Assembly (NCBI GenBank): GCA_028274465.1
Contig: CM051457.1
Coordinates: forward strand, 13,505,097 to 13,569,096
DNA from: Plantago ovata
Lineage: Eukaryota > Streptophyta > Magnoliopsida > Lamiales > Plantaginaceae
DNA: 64,000 nt
Direction: 5' to 3'
A program made the position numbers and the translations under genes. The notes below the pieces were generated by a model. That model ran no database searches. It was given only the letters and a program-made list of their open reading frames with translations, and was not told the origin of the DNA. Positions 24,601 to 37,429 of the stretch are shown in pieces; position 1 is the first letter of the stretch; each line of letters begins with the position of its first letter.

Positions 24601-27600
24601 GGCATGTGCACGCACTTCTCGCGTATGACCTAAGTCACTGGTTGTTTCATGTTGCAACATCCTCCAACTTCTTAATCGGTAGAAAAATGATCCTGCAGCC
24701 AGTTCTTCATTTCTTAATTGATCCCTCAACTTCATAACGTCATCTCTGGGAAGTACATAGTTCCCTGCCCTATCCCGTGCAATAGTAGGGTCTCCAACCA
24801 AAAGCGCAGCAGAACTAGCTGACCTTTGAGGAGCGGAGTATGTACCAGATAAAGCATTTCTTGTCTGCATAGAGCATCAATGAGCTTTAGATACAAGAAA
24901 ACACAAGCATGACTACCAAAAGCTCCACATCCCAGCATGAAATAAGGCGGCAAAGGCATTAGTGGGTACAGAGAAGTAATAATCACTGTGAGAAAGGATG
25001 TGGTGATTGTTGATGTTTAATTTAGTCATTGCAGCTAATACATCGCCCTAGAAACCAATAAAGGGGGTAGGTATATGCCAAGAAACTCTATCTGAGCCAT
25101 ATTTGTCTTGCAAGTATTGTTACTTGTACAGACTAATAAAATAACATAAATGATGGTTCTGAACCAAACTACAAAAACATTTCAGGATTCAAATCACCAT
25201 AGCAGAATCTCCTGTTTAGCTTTTGTTTTACCAACATCACGTCTCTTTTTTCTACAAATTTATATAGATTTAACCACAAGGAAAAACAGCCTTCTTTGTA
25301 GCTAACCTTTAGACTATGAAGGAGTAATTTGGGCCCAAGTTCCCCAAAGAACGTAAGGGGGAGCCAGAGCACCATCCTTCGCCACAAATGAATGAAATAG
25401 TTGCAACTTTACAATTATGAGTTTCATAAATTATTATGATAAGAAGAATGACACTAGAATATGGATAAAATAATGATCCACTCAACTCATAAACTTGTAT
25501 CAAAGGAAATAGTCTGAAGATGGAAACAATCAAATTGAAAGTTTCACCAGTAAGTGCAATGGTCTCACCTTGGTAGCTGATCTGACAATAGCCTGGACAA
25601 TAGTTTCCTTACTGAGGAAGTGAACAGCATCTTCCACCATCTAAGCATGAAATATGTTAGAACGGAAGGGAGCAAGATACGGGTTAAACAGATCAAACAA
25701 TTTTGTGCTCATAGGATCAAGTTATCCTCTAAACTTAACGAGAGAATGTATGTAGATGTTTATATGCTAGTACTATTTTATAGAGAAAATGGGTATTTGG
25801 TAAAACCTCAAGCGTCAAACATGAACGTGACACAGCGAAGCCAAAAGCAACAACAAGTGTAACCGCTGACACGGAAGCACCAGCAAACGGTGGGTAGATT
25901 TGTAAACTGGCAACAACACCCCAACCTTCAGTTGCCAATGCAACCCCATAAAGCATCAGAAATGCAGCACTGGACAAAATATTAAAGATTGGACATGATC
26001 AGCATGATGCAGTTTCTAAGTGATAAAGAAAATTATCACCATAAGAGCCGACACACAAGGGAAGAAGCTGATTAATAATATTTCACAAACCTGACATTCT
26101 TTCCACAATCTGCATGAGCATCATACACATATACAGGCAATACCCTAGGTGAATAAACCACAATTGGAGGAGAAAGAAGCACCTGAAGTCATAAGATAAT
26201 TATATGAGACAAGATCACGTTTTAGTAATATGTACCGTCTCAAGAACTAAAGAGGATACTTACTGATAGAGCCCTTCCAGCTAACAGGAAAAGAAAAGAG
26301 AAGTAACCAACAGATGCACCTACAAATGAGTTATCTGGAAATACAAATAAGCTCATATAAGTATCATAATCTTGCTCGAAGAGCCATAAGCATAAATAGA
26401 ATCTCAAAACTTCAGATGCACAATTAAGAAGTTAGCTTTTACCTTCAAACCAGCCAACAAAGAATGCCGCCAAGGCCAAAAGGAACGCAAGAAAACAGAC
26501 AAATAACGTCTGAAATCTAGTCAAGTAAAAATTGTTCGAGGCCCAGTGGTGAATGACACCTATGCCCAAAACCAGTAGGAGGACAACCAAAAGGAATGCT
26601 GCGCCAATCTGTAAGGAAAGATAGAATCATGTAATATAACAATTACAAAAAGATAAATAAATAAACACCCAGTGACAATGCTTACTCACCGTCCAGGGTT
26701 CAATGATGACTGTAACTGTTGATATTGCACCAACCAAAAGAACAAGACCAAAAATTATGAAAATATGAGCACCACGACAAAGCTTCCAGTTATCATCTTT
26801 CCTGCAACCACATTATTGAACTGTCACGACTTTAAGAACAATGAATCAGAAGGTGCAACTATGTATGACTACATACCATTTCAACAAACCAGTACAAAGC
26901 GATAACAATGCGGGTATGCAGATCAATGGGAGCAAAGCAGCAAGGAAGTCGGCCTCAGTTGGGACCTGATCACTCCTTGAACTCACGACCTTTATATATG
27001 ATGTCCCACAAAATGACACAAGTATAGCTACAAAAGGTTAAATAAATAAAACGAAATTAACAGTGGAGCAACATAACGGATACCAAATCAACAGAATAAC
27101 ACTTTGAAGTAAAGGGGTGAAAATTATCTGACAGATCATAAGTGATGCTTTACCAGCAAATAATCCAATACAAACAGCAGATGACAGAGAAAATCGATAG
27201 GTTGCAAACCACGACACTATGGGCAGTACACCAGTAACGATCAAGGCAATTGAAGAAGCCATTGCCCAGCCCAGATACAAAGATGATACATAAGGAGATG
27301 AAACAGTATTCTGATCGCCAGTCAGCCCTCTGTATCTCAAATCATCTAAAGGCTTAGCCGATATGATTCCACCAAGAGCTAGTAAAGATCCAGCAAACAA
27401 GGATATGCAGATAAAAAGAACAACACCCTGGAAGAAGGAACAATAATTTCATCAAATATAAACGGAAAAGGGAAAAGGCTGAAACTTAGTAAAATATGTG
27501 GAGAAATAATCATAACAATGGCAAATAAAATAATATTACGTAATTTAGCCATCCAAACTACATATACAGTTTCCGGGAACAAAATATGTGGACTCCCTCT

Positions 27601-30600
27601 ACTCCAACAAAGCCATAGGGCCATTAACTCATGCGGGTTCGCCATTTTAGCTACACGTGTCAGTATGAGAAGCATGTAAAACTAGAAAGGACTCATCATA
27701 ACTTTTTTTTGTGAGGGACTGTTGTTCTAGGTGCATACAGCTAGCATGTTATGATTTATCCAATTCACCTCAGGAGCCTAACTTCATTGCAACCACGATA
27801 AATAAGATTTGCAGTAATAGAGAAGTTCAAGATGGAAGATTAAGGACGTATGTTACAATCTACACATAACCCGATCAAAATGGAAGATAAACCAGCAACT
27901 ACAAATCAAAAGTAAACTCAGAGGAAATACCTCCTTCTGGATAATTGCACGATTTCCAGGATGGCTTGCATTACCACCACCACCAGAAACCCAAAACTGG
28001 TAACCATTGCGAATCCATACAGGGATGCCAACAGACAGGCATGCCACCATTAGAGGCACTGTCAATGACAAACCAAGAAGAACAGACGACTTGCTGCAGA
28101 AACATTGTGAATGAATTTACTGTAAGTATCTGCCATAACAACTTAAGTGGTCAAGAGGTAGTTAAGAAGTCAATGCATAATTACAGAGACTGTACCTCAA
28201 GAAGGAAAGCAACAATCCGACAGAAGTACTGACTAACCACGCAACAAAGCCATACTGCATAGAAGATAGTGTATATCAAGATTCAAGACAGGAAAAGAAA
28301 AATCTAGAACAAGATTCTTAAGACGGAAACAAAAGTAGGTATATAAAGTCTACGAATCAATGAAATAGATATGAAAGTTGAGAGCGCAAATATTACTGTG
28401 TTAGTATTTTTTTACTTTATTAACCGAAGAACTATTATGATAGCAACTAGCAAGGCATGCATGTAATATAATAAAACTTAGCCTCTGTTATTAGCATAAG
28501 GCAACACAAAAATTGAAAACATAAGGTGCATGTCATATTTAACATTTCAAGTATTTTAACTGAAGACAAGCAATGCTTGACTACTAAAGACACTCATCAT
28601 ATTTTAATGGAGTACATAAAGTTATGAAGAATATATATAAAATCTAAGAGTTACAACGTGTGATATGGTAAATAAAAAAAATGTTCATACATTGAATTTT
28701 CCGGGTGTGTCTACAGTAGTATTACCTTCCTGGGTTTGGAAGTCATAGACAATTCTTCAGATTGAAGTGTTCGAAGAAAAGCCATTATTGACCATACAAC
28801 AGGAGACAGTAGCAGCACAGCTATGCCAAATTCAAACTGCCAATAAAGCATACAAATTTGTCATGAAGTTGATAAAGGAAATGAAAAAGGTGTGCATATA
28901 AGATGAAAAATAGCCTAGACAGTATGGTGTATAATAAATTATGAACGTTGACTTGCCTGTTGGTGGTTAGAATTTATAAGATGTATTGTGTTCGGACGAA
29001 ATATGGCAACAATAATAGTCTCCATGCTGAAGACAAAACTAAATAGAAGCCATGACCGCTCTGGGGTGCCGGATATACAATGCAAGAGTAGTCTACACAA
29101 ATGAAGCCATTTCTCCAACCCATGCAGCCTAAGTTCTTCTGATAACGATATTATATTAGGCAGCACATTTTCAGTGTTGTTGGAATTGGTTACGGTTTCA
29201 TTAGTATTGTCACGGTGATCTCTATCAGCATCCAGACTACTTCTTTGCAATAATGCAAGGATCATTGGATCCAAGCCATTCTCCTTCAGCATGACAGCAA
29301 AATTAGGATCCAGACCTTTGTCTTGCAGTAAATTGGTAAGTTCAAGCTCACCATGCCTCGTTTTGCTCTTCAACATCGATGTAAACCTTGGATCATTCAA
29401 CTTTTCTTGGAAAGCAAGTGCCAAATTGAGGTCCAGTACCTGATTTACAGAATTAGATGCACTTGAATCACACCCCTGGCTTTCCATGCCACTACTTGAA
29501 CAGGCAACCAAAGAGCTATTTGGTTGGAAACCTTTATCAGTGTATGATGGCCCAACTTCAGTTTCTTGAACTACGGAACGACACGAACTACTTCGTAAAG
29601 CAAAACTTGGCCTTCCACTATCCATGCTCTTTTCACTTTGAATCCCTTCAACGTTATTCCAGCTGGTAATGTCACCAGTACAGGGCACTGTACCAGTGCT
29701 AAGGTGACCAGCTTCAGCACTACTACTGCGCTTTACGCTTGAGCCACAACCTTCAGACGAGCTGGATGAGCAGTTCTGCTCCTTTTTGCGAAATCCTTCT
29801 CTAAGCCGGATTACTGTGCTCTCCAGGGCCTCTCTTCTAGCAGCAGATGGATTAGTTATAGATAAATGACGAGAAACTGCAGCACCAAGCAGCACAGACG
29901 CAACAATTGCATAGCTTATACAGTGACCTATATACCTGTTAAATACAAGATTGTGTTGGATTAAGTAATTAGAAGTTCATTTGGCATGAGAAACTGTTCT
30001 TTTTTCTTTTTTTTTTTTTTTTTTTTTTTGGCGTAATGAAACCACAAGGGTAAAACAAACCAGTAATGGACTCCAAAACATATCAGGAAAACACGAGATG
30101 CCCCAGCAACAAGAAGTGCAGCAACTCGACTTTTAAGAAGCTTAAAACCATACAGGCATGTCCCCACATTCCAATCTGGCAGGAAAAGAAAATCGAGATT
30201 ACATGAAAATATGAAAGTCATCGTTAAATTCCATCTGCATAATGCAAAAAAATAGACTGAATATGAATGAATATACCAAGAATAATAACAGCGGCAGACG
30301 TAATTGCTCCAAGCCAATGTGATTCTTTGGCAGTCAGGCCATATAGTATTGCATATACAAGCAGCACCGCAAGGGAACCAGAGTACAGAAGTCCAAGATG
30401 CAAAGCTCTGCAGGATGGAAGTTAAAGAAAATTAAAACAACCAAGCTATTACAGAACCGTGATAACAAGTCAATTGTGTCCTGTGAGCAAAGTAAGACCG
30501 CCACTGGATAGAGCAACATTAGCAATAACAACTGTAACAATAACATTAAAAAATTCTCATTCATCAGGTTCATTATGTTTTCATTCAAGCTACTAACAGT

Positions 30601-33600
30601 AACCTTGCCTTTTAGATTGTCGAGGATATAATTCATTGGGATCAGGTGGTTCGGGTAAGCAAGCAACAGGACCCACTTCAATACAATCTGAGTAAGCAAA
30701 CTTATATGCCCTTCTCACATATTCATCAATGTCCATGCCATTTCCTGCAAGTTTTGTGTGGAGAAATTACAGTAATATGAATATACGTATTGCAACAACA
30801 ATGTTCACTGTTGTCAAGTTTTTAGAAATAAAAATTATAAAAAATAAAAACAATCAGCTTACCATTGAAAACCATTCTGCAAATAAAGAGCATGTTGATT
30901 GCTAGAGCAATTGCTGACACGCCAAAGAAAAACCCTGAAGGCGAATACCGCTCAGATGCCTTGGCCCCCGTTGTAACATACACTGCACAAAGTTCATATG
31001 CACAAAGCAAACCAACAGCAAGAAGAAGAAGAACAGCAACGGCCCCTGAAACAATTTATCATCAATATTAGATAGATTGCAGTACGGAATGGATAATGTG
31101 CCGAATTATCTGAAGAGAAGGAAGTGAATTAATTCAAGTAAAAATGTTAAAAGGATGGGTCCACAAATACCAACATGCAGTAGGCCGTGTGGCGAAGCAA
31201 GGGCAGGGTGAATAACATTTGAAACGGGAAAAAAAACTGCTACCCAAAAGCTGAGCAAAAGGGTTCTCAGCAGATAAAAACACGTTAAAGTTCATGCAAA
31301 AATACTTCAGATATCAGAAACTTCATCAGTTACATTTACGACTTGTCTGAGCTTAAATTTTCTAACTAAAAACACGGTGGGAAATCGTTACGACTTACAA
31401 AAAAATATTTTTAAGGTATTTTCTTGCAGCTAATACATCTCTGTAACAAAGTATAATTCAAAACGATGGGCCAATGCATCAGAAAAAGAGGAAACTGACA
31501 CTTCAAGAAATTACAATTAGAGTGGCCCCACACGAAATGGCAAACCAGGTGATGTGGCATCTTAAACATTGATTCCTCATACCACCAACATCTGGAGCTT
31601 CTTAAACAATAAGGTCGACTCAAATCACCAAATTGCAATAAAAACCCAAAGGGAAACTTCTCATCACACTTTTTCTCAAAAATTTCAGAAGCAGCAAGAA
31701 AGGAGTATGAGGTAGGTACATACTTGAACTTTGCCACTGTGTTCTCCACCAAAGCATTACAGAGTAGAAAGCCAACAGCAAAGCTACTCCAGCCATTATA
31801 ACAGCCAGACCGATTATATCTCGCCCTAATATCACTATTAACCACCATCCCCATGCAATCAGCACCATGACCGGTGAAATTACTATTAACCATGCACAGA
31901 GGGAAAGAAGACTGCATATTATCCACAACTGACGTCCTTGCAAGATATTTGGCCATTTCCTAGCAAAGATCCAACTGAAAAGAAAAAGAAAAAAAAATGA
32001 TGTGATATTCAGGATAAGAAGAAACGGGAATAATTCATTCAGTCTCCTGCTACTGTGCAATGTCACAGTAAAGAAAATCATATCCTCCGATATTGGGGAA
32101 ATATTAAGATTTAAATTGGAACCATAACAGGCATTTTTGCAATAGAAAAGTGCGAGGAAATAAGAACAAAAGCAAAATAAAAGATGCGCATGGCTGTGGG
32201 GGAGTGGGTCAAGATTTAGACAACCGAGTAACGGAACCCACCGTGCTATGTGGCTGTCAAAGCCTATGAAAGCTCTTCTACCAATATATTTCTAATTCCC
32301 AACAGATTGTAAGTTTTCCTACAAGATGCAGAAACCTATATGTCGAAAGACGTACAAACAACTAAGAATTCTTCTTATTCAATAAGGAAATCAAGAAGAA
32401 GGTTTAAGGAGAACTAAAGAATCTTGCAGCTTCAAGAAAAATTTGGATAATGAGAATGTAGGCAACACACCATCATACAAAATTGTCAGAATGAATTTCA
32501 TCATCAGCATATACCAAATGCATGGACTCCTACATCCTAAAAGAAGAATGATCATCTATACCGACAAAACTAAGTACTTCCAATCAATCGGCTTGTTATT
32601 ACATGAGAACAAGTTCACTCGTGTACTCGGAATCCAAAAACTTCACGGCAATCCATGAAAACTAAAAACTGAACCATTGATAACAGTGAACACCTTTTAG
32701 GATCAAATTTTGACCACCCTTAAGAAGCGATCAGATTGATGTGCATGTAAACTATATGCTGCATGTTTCTAAAACTAAACATCTAACCCAGTAGCTGAAT
32801 AGACCCAAGCACGCTGTTTGAATAAGCCAAGTACGATGTGAAGGAACGTATGTAATATACACCTATCACTGTGTTTGTAATTGCATGATACCATGTCAAA
32901 TTATTAAAATGATGATTTGCCCACTAGACTATAAGTTCCAGTACTTGACTCACCCTTCCAGGTATTAGATCTGCTTCAGCAATGTATAACTTTCACAATC
33001 CTTAATCTCAGACAGCAATTAATATGTGGCTGCATTAGTTAAGAGTCAAAGCAGATGCCACTGGAGGTGAAAGTGCAATTTTGGTATTACATATTTATTA
33101 GATTGACACTATAAAATATAATGTCAAAACTGTGAAAATATCATCATGGTTGAATTTTGGGATGGAACTTGGTGTCATGGCTCTTCAACTACTAATATTC
33201 AACCTGATCCTGCTTCAGCAACAGAAACTTAACCAAATGAAACCTAGTTTATTCAATCATCCAGCTAAAATTATCACTTGTTAAAACCTAACGATGTATC
33301 ACAATACTCTGTTAGAACATCTGGATGAGTATTCTCAAAGTTTGACCAAGTGGATAGTAATGTTACTAGATTCTAAGTTCACCCAAATGGTCAAAACAAC
33401 ATAAAGATATCTAGCACCCCATGATTTATAATCCAAACATGTGTAGCCCTGTCCAAACTGTTCCAGAAGCATGGTTCAAGGCACAAATTTTCATATTCAG
33501 CCAGATTGGAGGGCCTATGTTCCATATAGTAACCAAGACTAGGCTTGTTATAACCAGATTGCTCAGACAGAAAGCAAATAACTAACAGGGGGTTGACAAA

Positions 33601-33982
33601 TTACGTAATTTCATACTTCCATTTCCATCGGAGAAACTTAAAGAGAACACAGGGAACCTAAATTAGAAAATTCATAATTAAGACAAAAAAAAAAAAAAAA
33701 GGTAAACAATTACCAAATGCATTCACTCTCCGCATTAACTAAGCTACAAATAAATGTCACTTAAAGGACTTGAATTACAGCGCAACCCAAATCAAAATCG
33801 GACATAAAATAAAAATAAATAAATAAATAGAATCAAAAGAGCAGAACTAAAGAGACTAACCTATAAATCCGCCAGGGGCGCCAGTTCACCAACCAAAGTA
33901 TAGCAAAGGAAGCTCCGCCCAGAACAGTTAAAAGTGTCGCCGAGATTACACATGCCAGCATCAATCCATGGTCCTCTTCCAT
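18697..33982 (-). CDS. DEK1: DEK1 phytocalpain (calpain-type cysteine protease), complete
   Basis: Thirty exons join in frame to 2142 residues (Arabidopsis DEK1 has 2151). Exons on the minus strand: 33982-33861, 31974-31724, 31045-30863, 30744-30609, 30407-30277, 30175-30061, 29935-28957, 28836-28726, 28254-28196, 28093-27931, 27427-27154, 27027-26877, 26801-26690, 26608-26443, 26334-26264, 26182-26091, 25969-25807, 25640-25569, 24864-24487, 24401-24286, 23755-23458, 23324-23005, 22773-22422, 21854-21537, 21461-21357, 21205-21077, 20799-20419, 20312-20175, 19531-19295, 19002-18697. The N-terminal part holds over 20 membrane segments with a large Ser-rich loop in exon 7. Then come the cytosolic linker with a basic/acidic coiled region (exon 21), an LG3-like domain (exons 22-23), the calpain core and the C2-like C-terminus. 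Catalytic residues are Cys1752 in GRLGDCWF (codon 21190-21188), His1910 in VQGHAY (20439-20437) and Asn1930 in IRNPW (20273-20271). DEK1 is essential for epidermal and aleurone fate. Introns 4 and 7 have GC donors. Confidence 0.97.
20841..20922. repeat. Short tandem duplication in DEK1 intron 26
   Basis: ATACATAGCAGCAGAGATAC followed by TCCTAT occurs twice, near 20843 and 20898, about 55 bp apart. The copies are identical, so the duplication is recent. Confidence 0.8.
22034..22196. repeat. Tandem duplication of about 84 bp in DEK1 intron 23
   Basis: Two adjacent copies starting GATAGTCCACCCAGAATTTA at 22034 and 22118 run on to GGTTTGCT(A/T)AGTAACTA. They differ at only a few bases and do not touch coding sequence. 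Confidence 0.85.
22963..22983. repeat. Compound CG/CA dinucleotide microsatellite in DEK1 intron 22
   Basis: An alternating GCGCGCGCGC run passes directly into CACACACACAC just downstream of the splice donor at 23004. The run is purine-pyrimidine alternating and could adopt Z-DNA. CpG-rich microsatellites are unusual in plant introns. Confidence 0.7.
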
Positions 33983-34944
33983 TTCTTCCGCTTTCCTTTT
34001 ATCAATTACAGCTACCCATCACTACTAAAAACTCATCAAAAACAAAAACGCAAAAGAAAACAACAAAAATGACCAACTTTAATCAACAAAAGTTTTTATT
34101 CACTCAAATCAAGCTAAAAACACTACAAGAATCTTTTCAAGTAGAACACGCCATTTTTCAACAAAATTACCAAACTCACCAATTGCAGAGGGAATTAAAG
34201 CATCACTCTCAACACTTGAGCTCAAAGAACAGCAAAATGCTAGGGTTTTTTGCCCTAATTTCCAACTTCAAGACATGAAAATGGGAAGAAAAATCTCAAG
34301 TTTGACTGGTGAAGTTGAAGTCAAGGTAAGATTAGCTAACAAAAACCCTACTTTTGACAAAGAAGCAGTGAGAGGAGGAGGAGGAATCAGAGAGAAGACA
34401 AGAGGAAGAATGTTAGCTGCAGCAGGGGTTAAGAAGGTGTGTTGTGTTTTTCTTTTCTCTTTTTTTTTTTTTTTCTTCTAGAGAGAGAAAGTGATGAAGA
34501 GAGAGATAGAGTGGAGAAGAAAAAGAAGAGTAAAGTGTACGAATTTGGATACTACTAAACAAATAATAACAGCTGGGAAATTTTGTCCGCGACCATGATT
34601 ACAATTCACGCGCTCAACTAAAATGTGTAAATTTATTTCACCCCTCGGTGTTATTGAACAACAGGCCAGTTTGTAGTCGTGTTGTTCACGCGCAGTGATT
34701 TGAAGGTATGGGAATGGAGTTATTATTCAGACATCTGTATGATTTGTGTTCTAATTAAAAAAAATTAAATTACCATCATGGTTTGGTAGTACAATGAGGT
34801 TCTTTTTGCCTCTTTAAAATGTCAAAAAAGTAAAAAAAATAATAATAATAATAAAATAAAAAAAATTGACAGAGATAACTAAGTTTACGAGAGTTCTGTT
34901 CATCGTGTTCATAAAAGATTCGAATTTGTGTCAAAAATTAGTAC
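33983..34944. other. DEK1 5' UTR and upstream region
   Basis: On the minus strand the segment 34560-34440 is pyrimidine-rich (CTCTCTCT runs and a T/A homopolymer), typical of plant 5' UTRs and core promoters. Several short ATG-led frames exist on both strands and none looks coding. No TATA box is evident, which fits a broadly expressed gene. Confidence 0.45.
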
Positions 34945-35290
34945 TAGCAATTATAGAGACAACAACAATTTTAATCAATGTTAAAGGAATCGAACACTTT
35001 TCCCCAACGAGGTATTGTCAGCGTCTTAGTTAAAATATCCACAACCAACATATTAGTTTGAAATCATTAACATTAAGATGTTTGATCTTTGATCATAAAA
35101 GCTCCGTATATGTGGCACAGATAGCAATTACAGCGAAAACGACAATTTTAATCGATGTGAAAGGAATCCAATACTTTTCCCCAACAATCCAACCTAACAT
35201 GGTATTGGCATTGTCTTAGTTGAGATATCCACAGCCAAATCATATTAGTTTGAGGATTCGTTAACATTAAAATGTTTGATCTTTGTTCAT
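34945..35290. repeat. Tandem duplication of about 177 bp, diverged
   Basis: Copy 1 (about 34947-35095) and copy 2 (about 35124-35288) share ACAATTTTAATC(A/G)ATGT, AAAGGAATC, CTTTTCCCCAAC, TTGTC(A..)TTAGTT and CATTAA(G/A)ATGTTTGATCTTTG. Several substitutions and a short indel separate them. The family is not recognised. Confidence 0.75.
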
Positions 35291-35337
35291 TTATTGTATA
35301 CGCCTTTTATGATTGTTTACCGTAGGGGTATTCATTA

Positions 35338-35390
<53 letters not shown>

Positions 35391-35415
35391 GATTAAGAAG
35401 AAGAAGAAGAAGAAA
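35338..35415. repeat. (AAT)n microsatellite followed by (AAG)n
   Basis: About 17 AAT units at 35338-35390, then about seven AAG/GAA units at 35395-35415. A run this long is likely to vary in length between individuals. Confidence 0.95.
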
Positions 35416-36551
35416 TAAGAAAGAAGATCCTCCTGTTTCACCCGCCAACCACTCGTCCGAGGTGGTTAGAAATTTTGCTATTCGCCTCTAGGTGGACGGG
35501 TGACAGTTTGGTAGGTGGCAACCCGCCATCCGCCCGCCCACCGATAATATTTATATATATAATTTTTTTTCTAGTTTTTACTACTGTTATTTATTGCCTT
35601 TCTTTTTAAGGTAACCACTAATCCTAATTCATACTTTGTATGATTTTATTCTCTTTCCATTTCAATTCACATTATTCGTTGAACCTTAATTTACATTACT
35701 ATGAAGTTGCTAAACTTGAATTTCCATTTATTACTATGCAGTTGCTCAACTTGAATTCCATATTCAAAAGAATTATGTATTTGTATTCGAAAATTTTACT
35801 TAAACATTAAACCACTTTGTTTATGGTGAGTCGATTCACGAAACTTTTATGTACTTGTGCAGTTCCATGTGCTTATGAGATAGTATGTGAGTATGTGACA
35901 TCTGAAGTCATCTCATTTAGTATTATTTTTACGTGAAATCCGCCAAAAACCGTGTGTCATCCGCTCGCCAACATGGTCAACCACCAATTGTGGTTAAACA
36001 AAATGTTCACCCGCCGTGGTTAATGATTTAGCCTACCCGACAATGAGAGACTAAAGAACTCCAAACTATGCCATTTTATCAATAGTATAAAGCTTATTAT
36101 GAACAACATCATAAAAGAACGATTTGATTTTGAAAAGCACAGTGAAAGACTAATATTATGCTAGGGGAAGAAAATGTCACTTAACATGTCCATAAAACAA
36201 TAATATTATAAACTACATATAGTATGTCACTATAGAACTAGAAATCTTTATTTGATTTATAATTCATTTTATTACGACTACATATAGTATATCATTATAG
36301 GACTAGACTAAAAAAATGTATGGTTGAGAAAGTAGCATCTCCTAACATCACTCTCGTCTTGTCTTCTCGTATAAATTGATGGTTCTACATTTTGTATGAT
36401 GTCTGAAGTATTACTACACCCCATAACAATACATTCATAAAACATTTTCTTTTTTCCATCAAAGAAATTACGATACAAAACAAGAAGTTTGTTGTGATTG
36501 AGAAATAAAAAGTTAATTACTTATGCCATTTTAGAGTGAATCCAACCAAGC
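35416..36551. other. Intergenic, with a CCCGCC-rich patch of possible transposon origin
   Basis: Around 35435-35545 and 35935-36045 the sequence repeats CCCGCC/CACCCGCC motifs in an otherwise AT-rich setting, resembling decayed hAT-type non-autonomous elements, but no terminal repeats were found. The repeated ACTACATATAGTAT(G/A)TCA(C/T)TATAG near 36211 and 36278 is a short duplication. A TATA-like GTATAAATTG lies at about 36369, some 180 bp before the peptide gene. Confidence 0.4.
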
Positions 36552-36785
36552 ATGAGTATTAGTACGAGACATCATGCTAATCTGTTGGCTATATTGGTAT
36601 TACTGGCTATGGTGTGGTCAGTGTCGACAACAAACTCACAACCCCAAGCGACATGCTTGGATGATTGCATGCCATTATGCAGGAGGTTAGATGATGCTCA
36701 TGACAAAGGATGCAATAATGCTTGTTTTCTCGGATGTCAACAATTGCTAGGTAAGGGAAAACGTGCACAAGTGCAGTTTGATTGA
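36552..36785 (+). CDS. Small secreted cysteine-rich peptide, thionin-like
   Basis: A 77-residue frame. Residues 1-30 have a basic start and the hydrophobic core LLAILVLLAMVW, ending in polar Ser/Thr/Asn residues: a good secretion signal. The mature part has exactly six cysteines in the pattern C-x3-C-x3-C-x10-C-x3-C-x3-C, then a basic tail. The even, mirrored spacing suggests two helices joined by disulfides, as in helical-hairpin or thionin-like plant peptides. Such peptides are defence or signalling molecules, but no activity can be assigned here. A single exon is consistent with the family. No paralogue is visible in this window. The alternative, a chance frame, is unlikely given the signal peptide and cysteine symmetry. 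Confidence 0.7.
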   Translation: MSISTRHHANLLAILVLLAMVWSVSTTNSQPQATCLDDCMPLCRRLDDAHDKGCNNACFLGCQQLLGKGKRAQVQFD

Positions 36786-37429
36786 TAAAAGATATGCACC
36801 GGTACAATTTTAGCACACATATATAACTAAATGTATGGTTCTCCTTTGTATAGTGTGGATATCCATTTGAATATTTTATTCCTCCAAACTTGTTGTAGTC
36901 ATCAAGGTGATAAGGAAAATTGTGTACGTCAAAATTATATGTAGGTATGGCACAGTCATGCACATTAATGAATAACTTCCATCTAACCTAAAATTAACTT
37001 AATTATATAGTGATTGTCTGGTGCCATCGTGTTATATAACTCATTAGTTGATTAGTATTACTTCTTGACCAAAAAAAAAAAAAAACATGGCAGAAGGAAA
37101 ACACAATTTCTCTAAGTCCGATGCTATAGATGTGGATGCAACTATGAGAAGAAAATGAAAAAAGGATGCTATTTGAACAAGCTGACCGATGAAGTCAACT
37201 TGTTCTCCATTACACTAAAATTAATGGTGAGTGTACGGAAAAATCATTACAAGAACAAACAAGTATAATGATTATAAACATAACAAACATTGTAAATAAG
37301 AGGTTTGGATGAACAAAAGATAAGATGAGAGACAACAATGGCCGACCTACATATTAGTTTGGAATGAACCCATAAAAAATTGAGGCATGGGCATTAAATT
37401 CATCAATTTTTTTTTACTTGTCCTAACAA
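36786..37429. other. Intergenic downstream of the cysteine-rich peptide gene
   Basis: AT-rich, no coding evidence. An A run of 15 at about 37071-37085 is preceded by no recognisable SINE promoter boxes. Confidence 0.4.

Noticed and set aside
35338-35415. A CRISPR-like or regulatory array
   Set aside because: It is a plain trinucleotide microsatellite without spacers.
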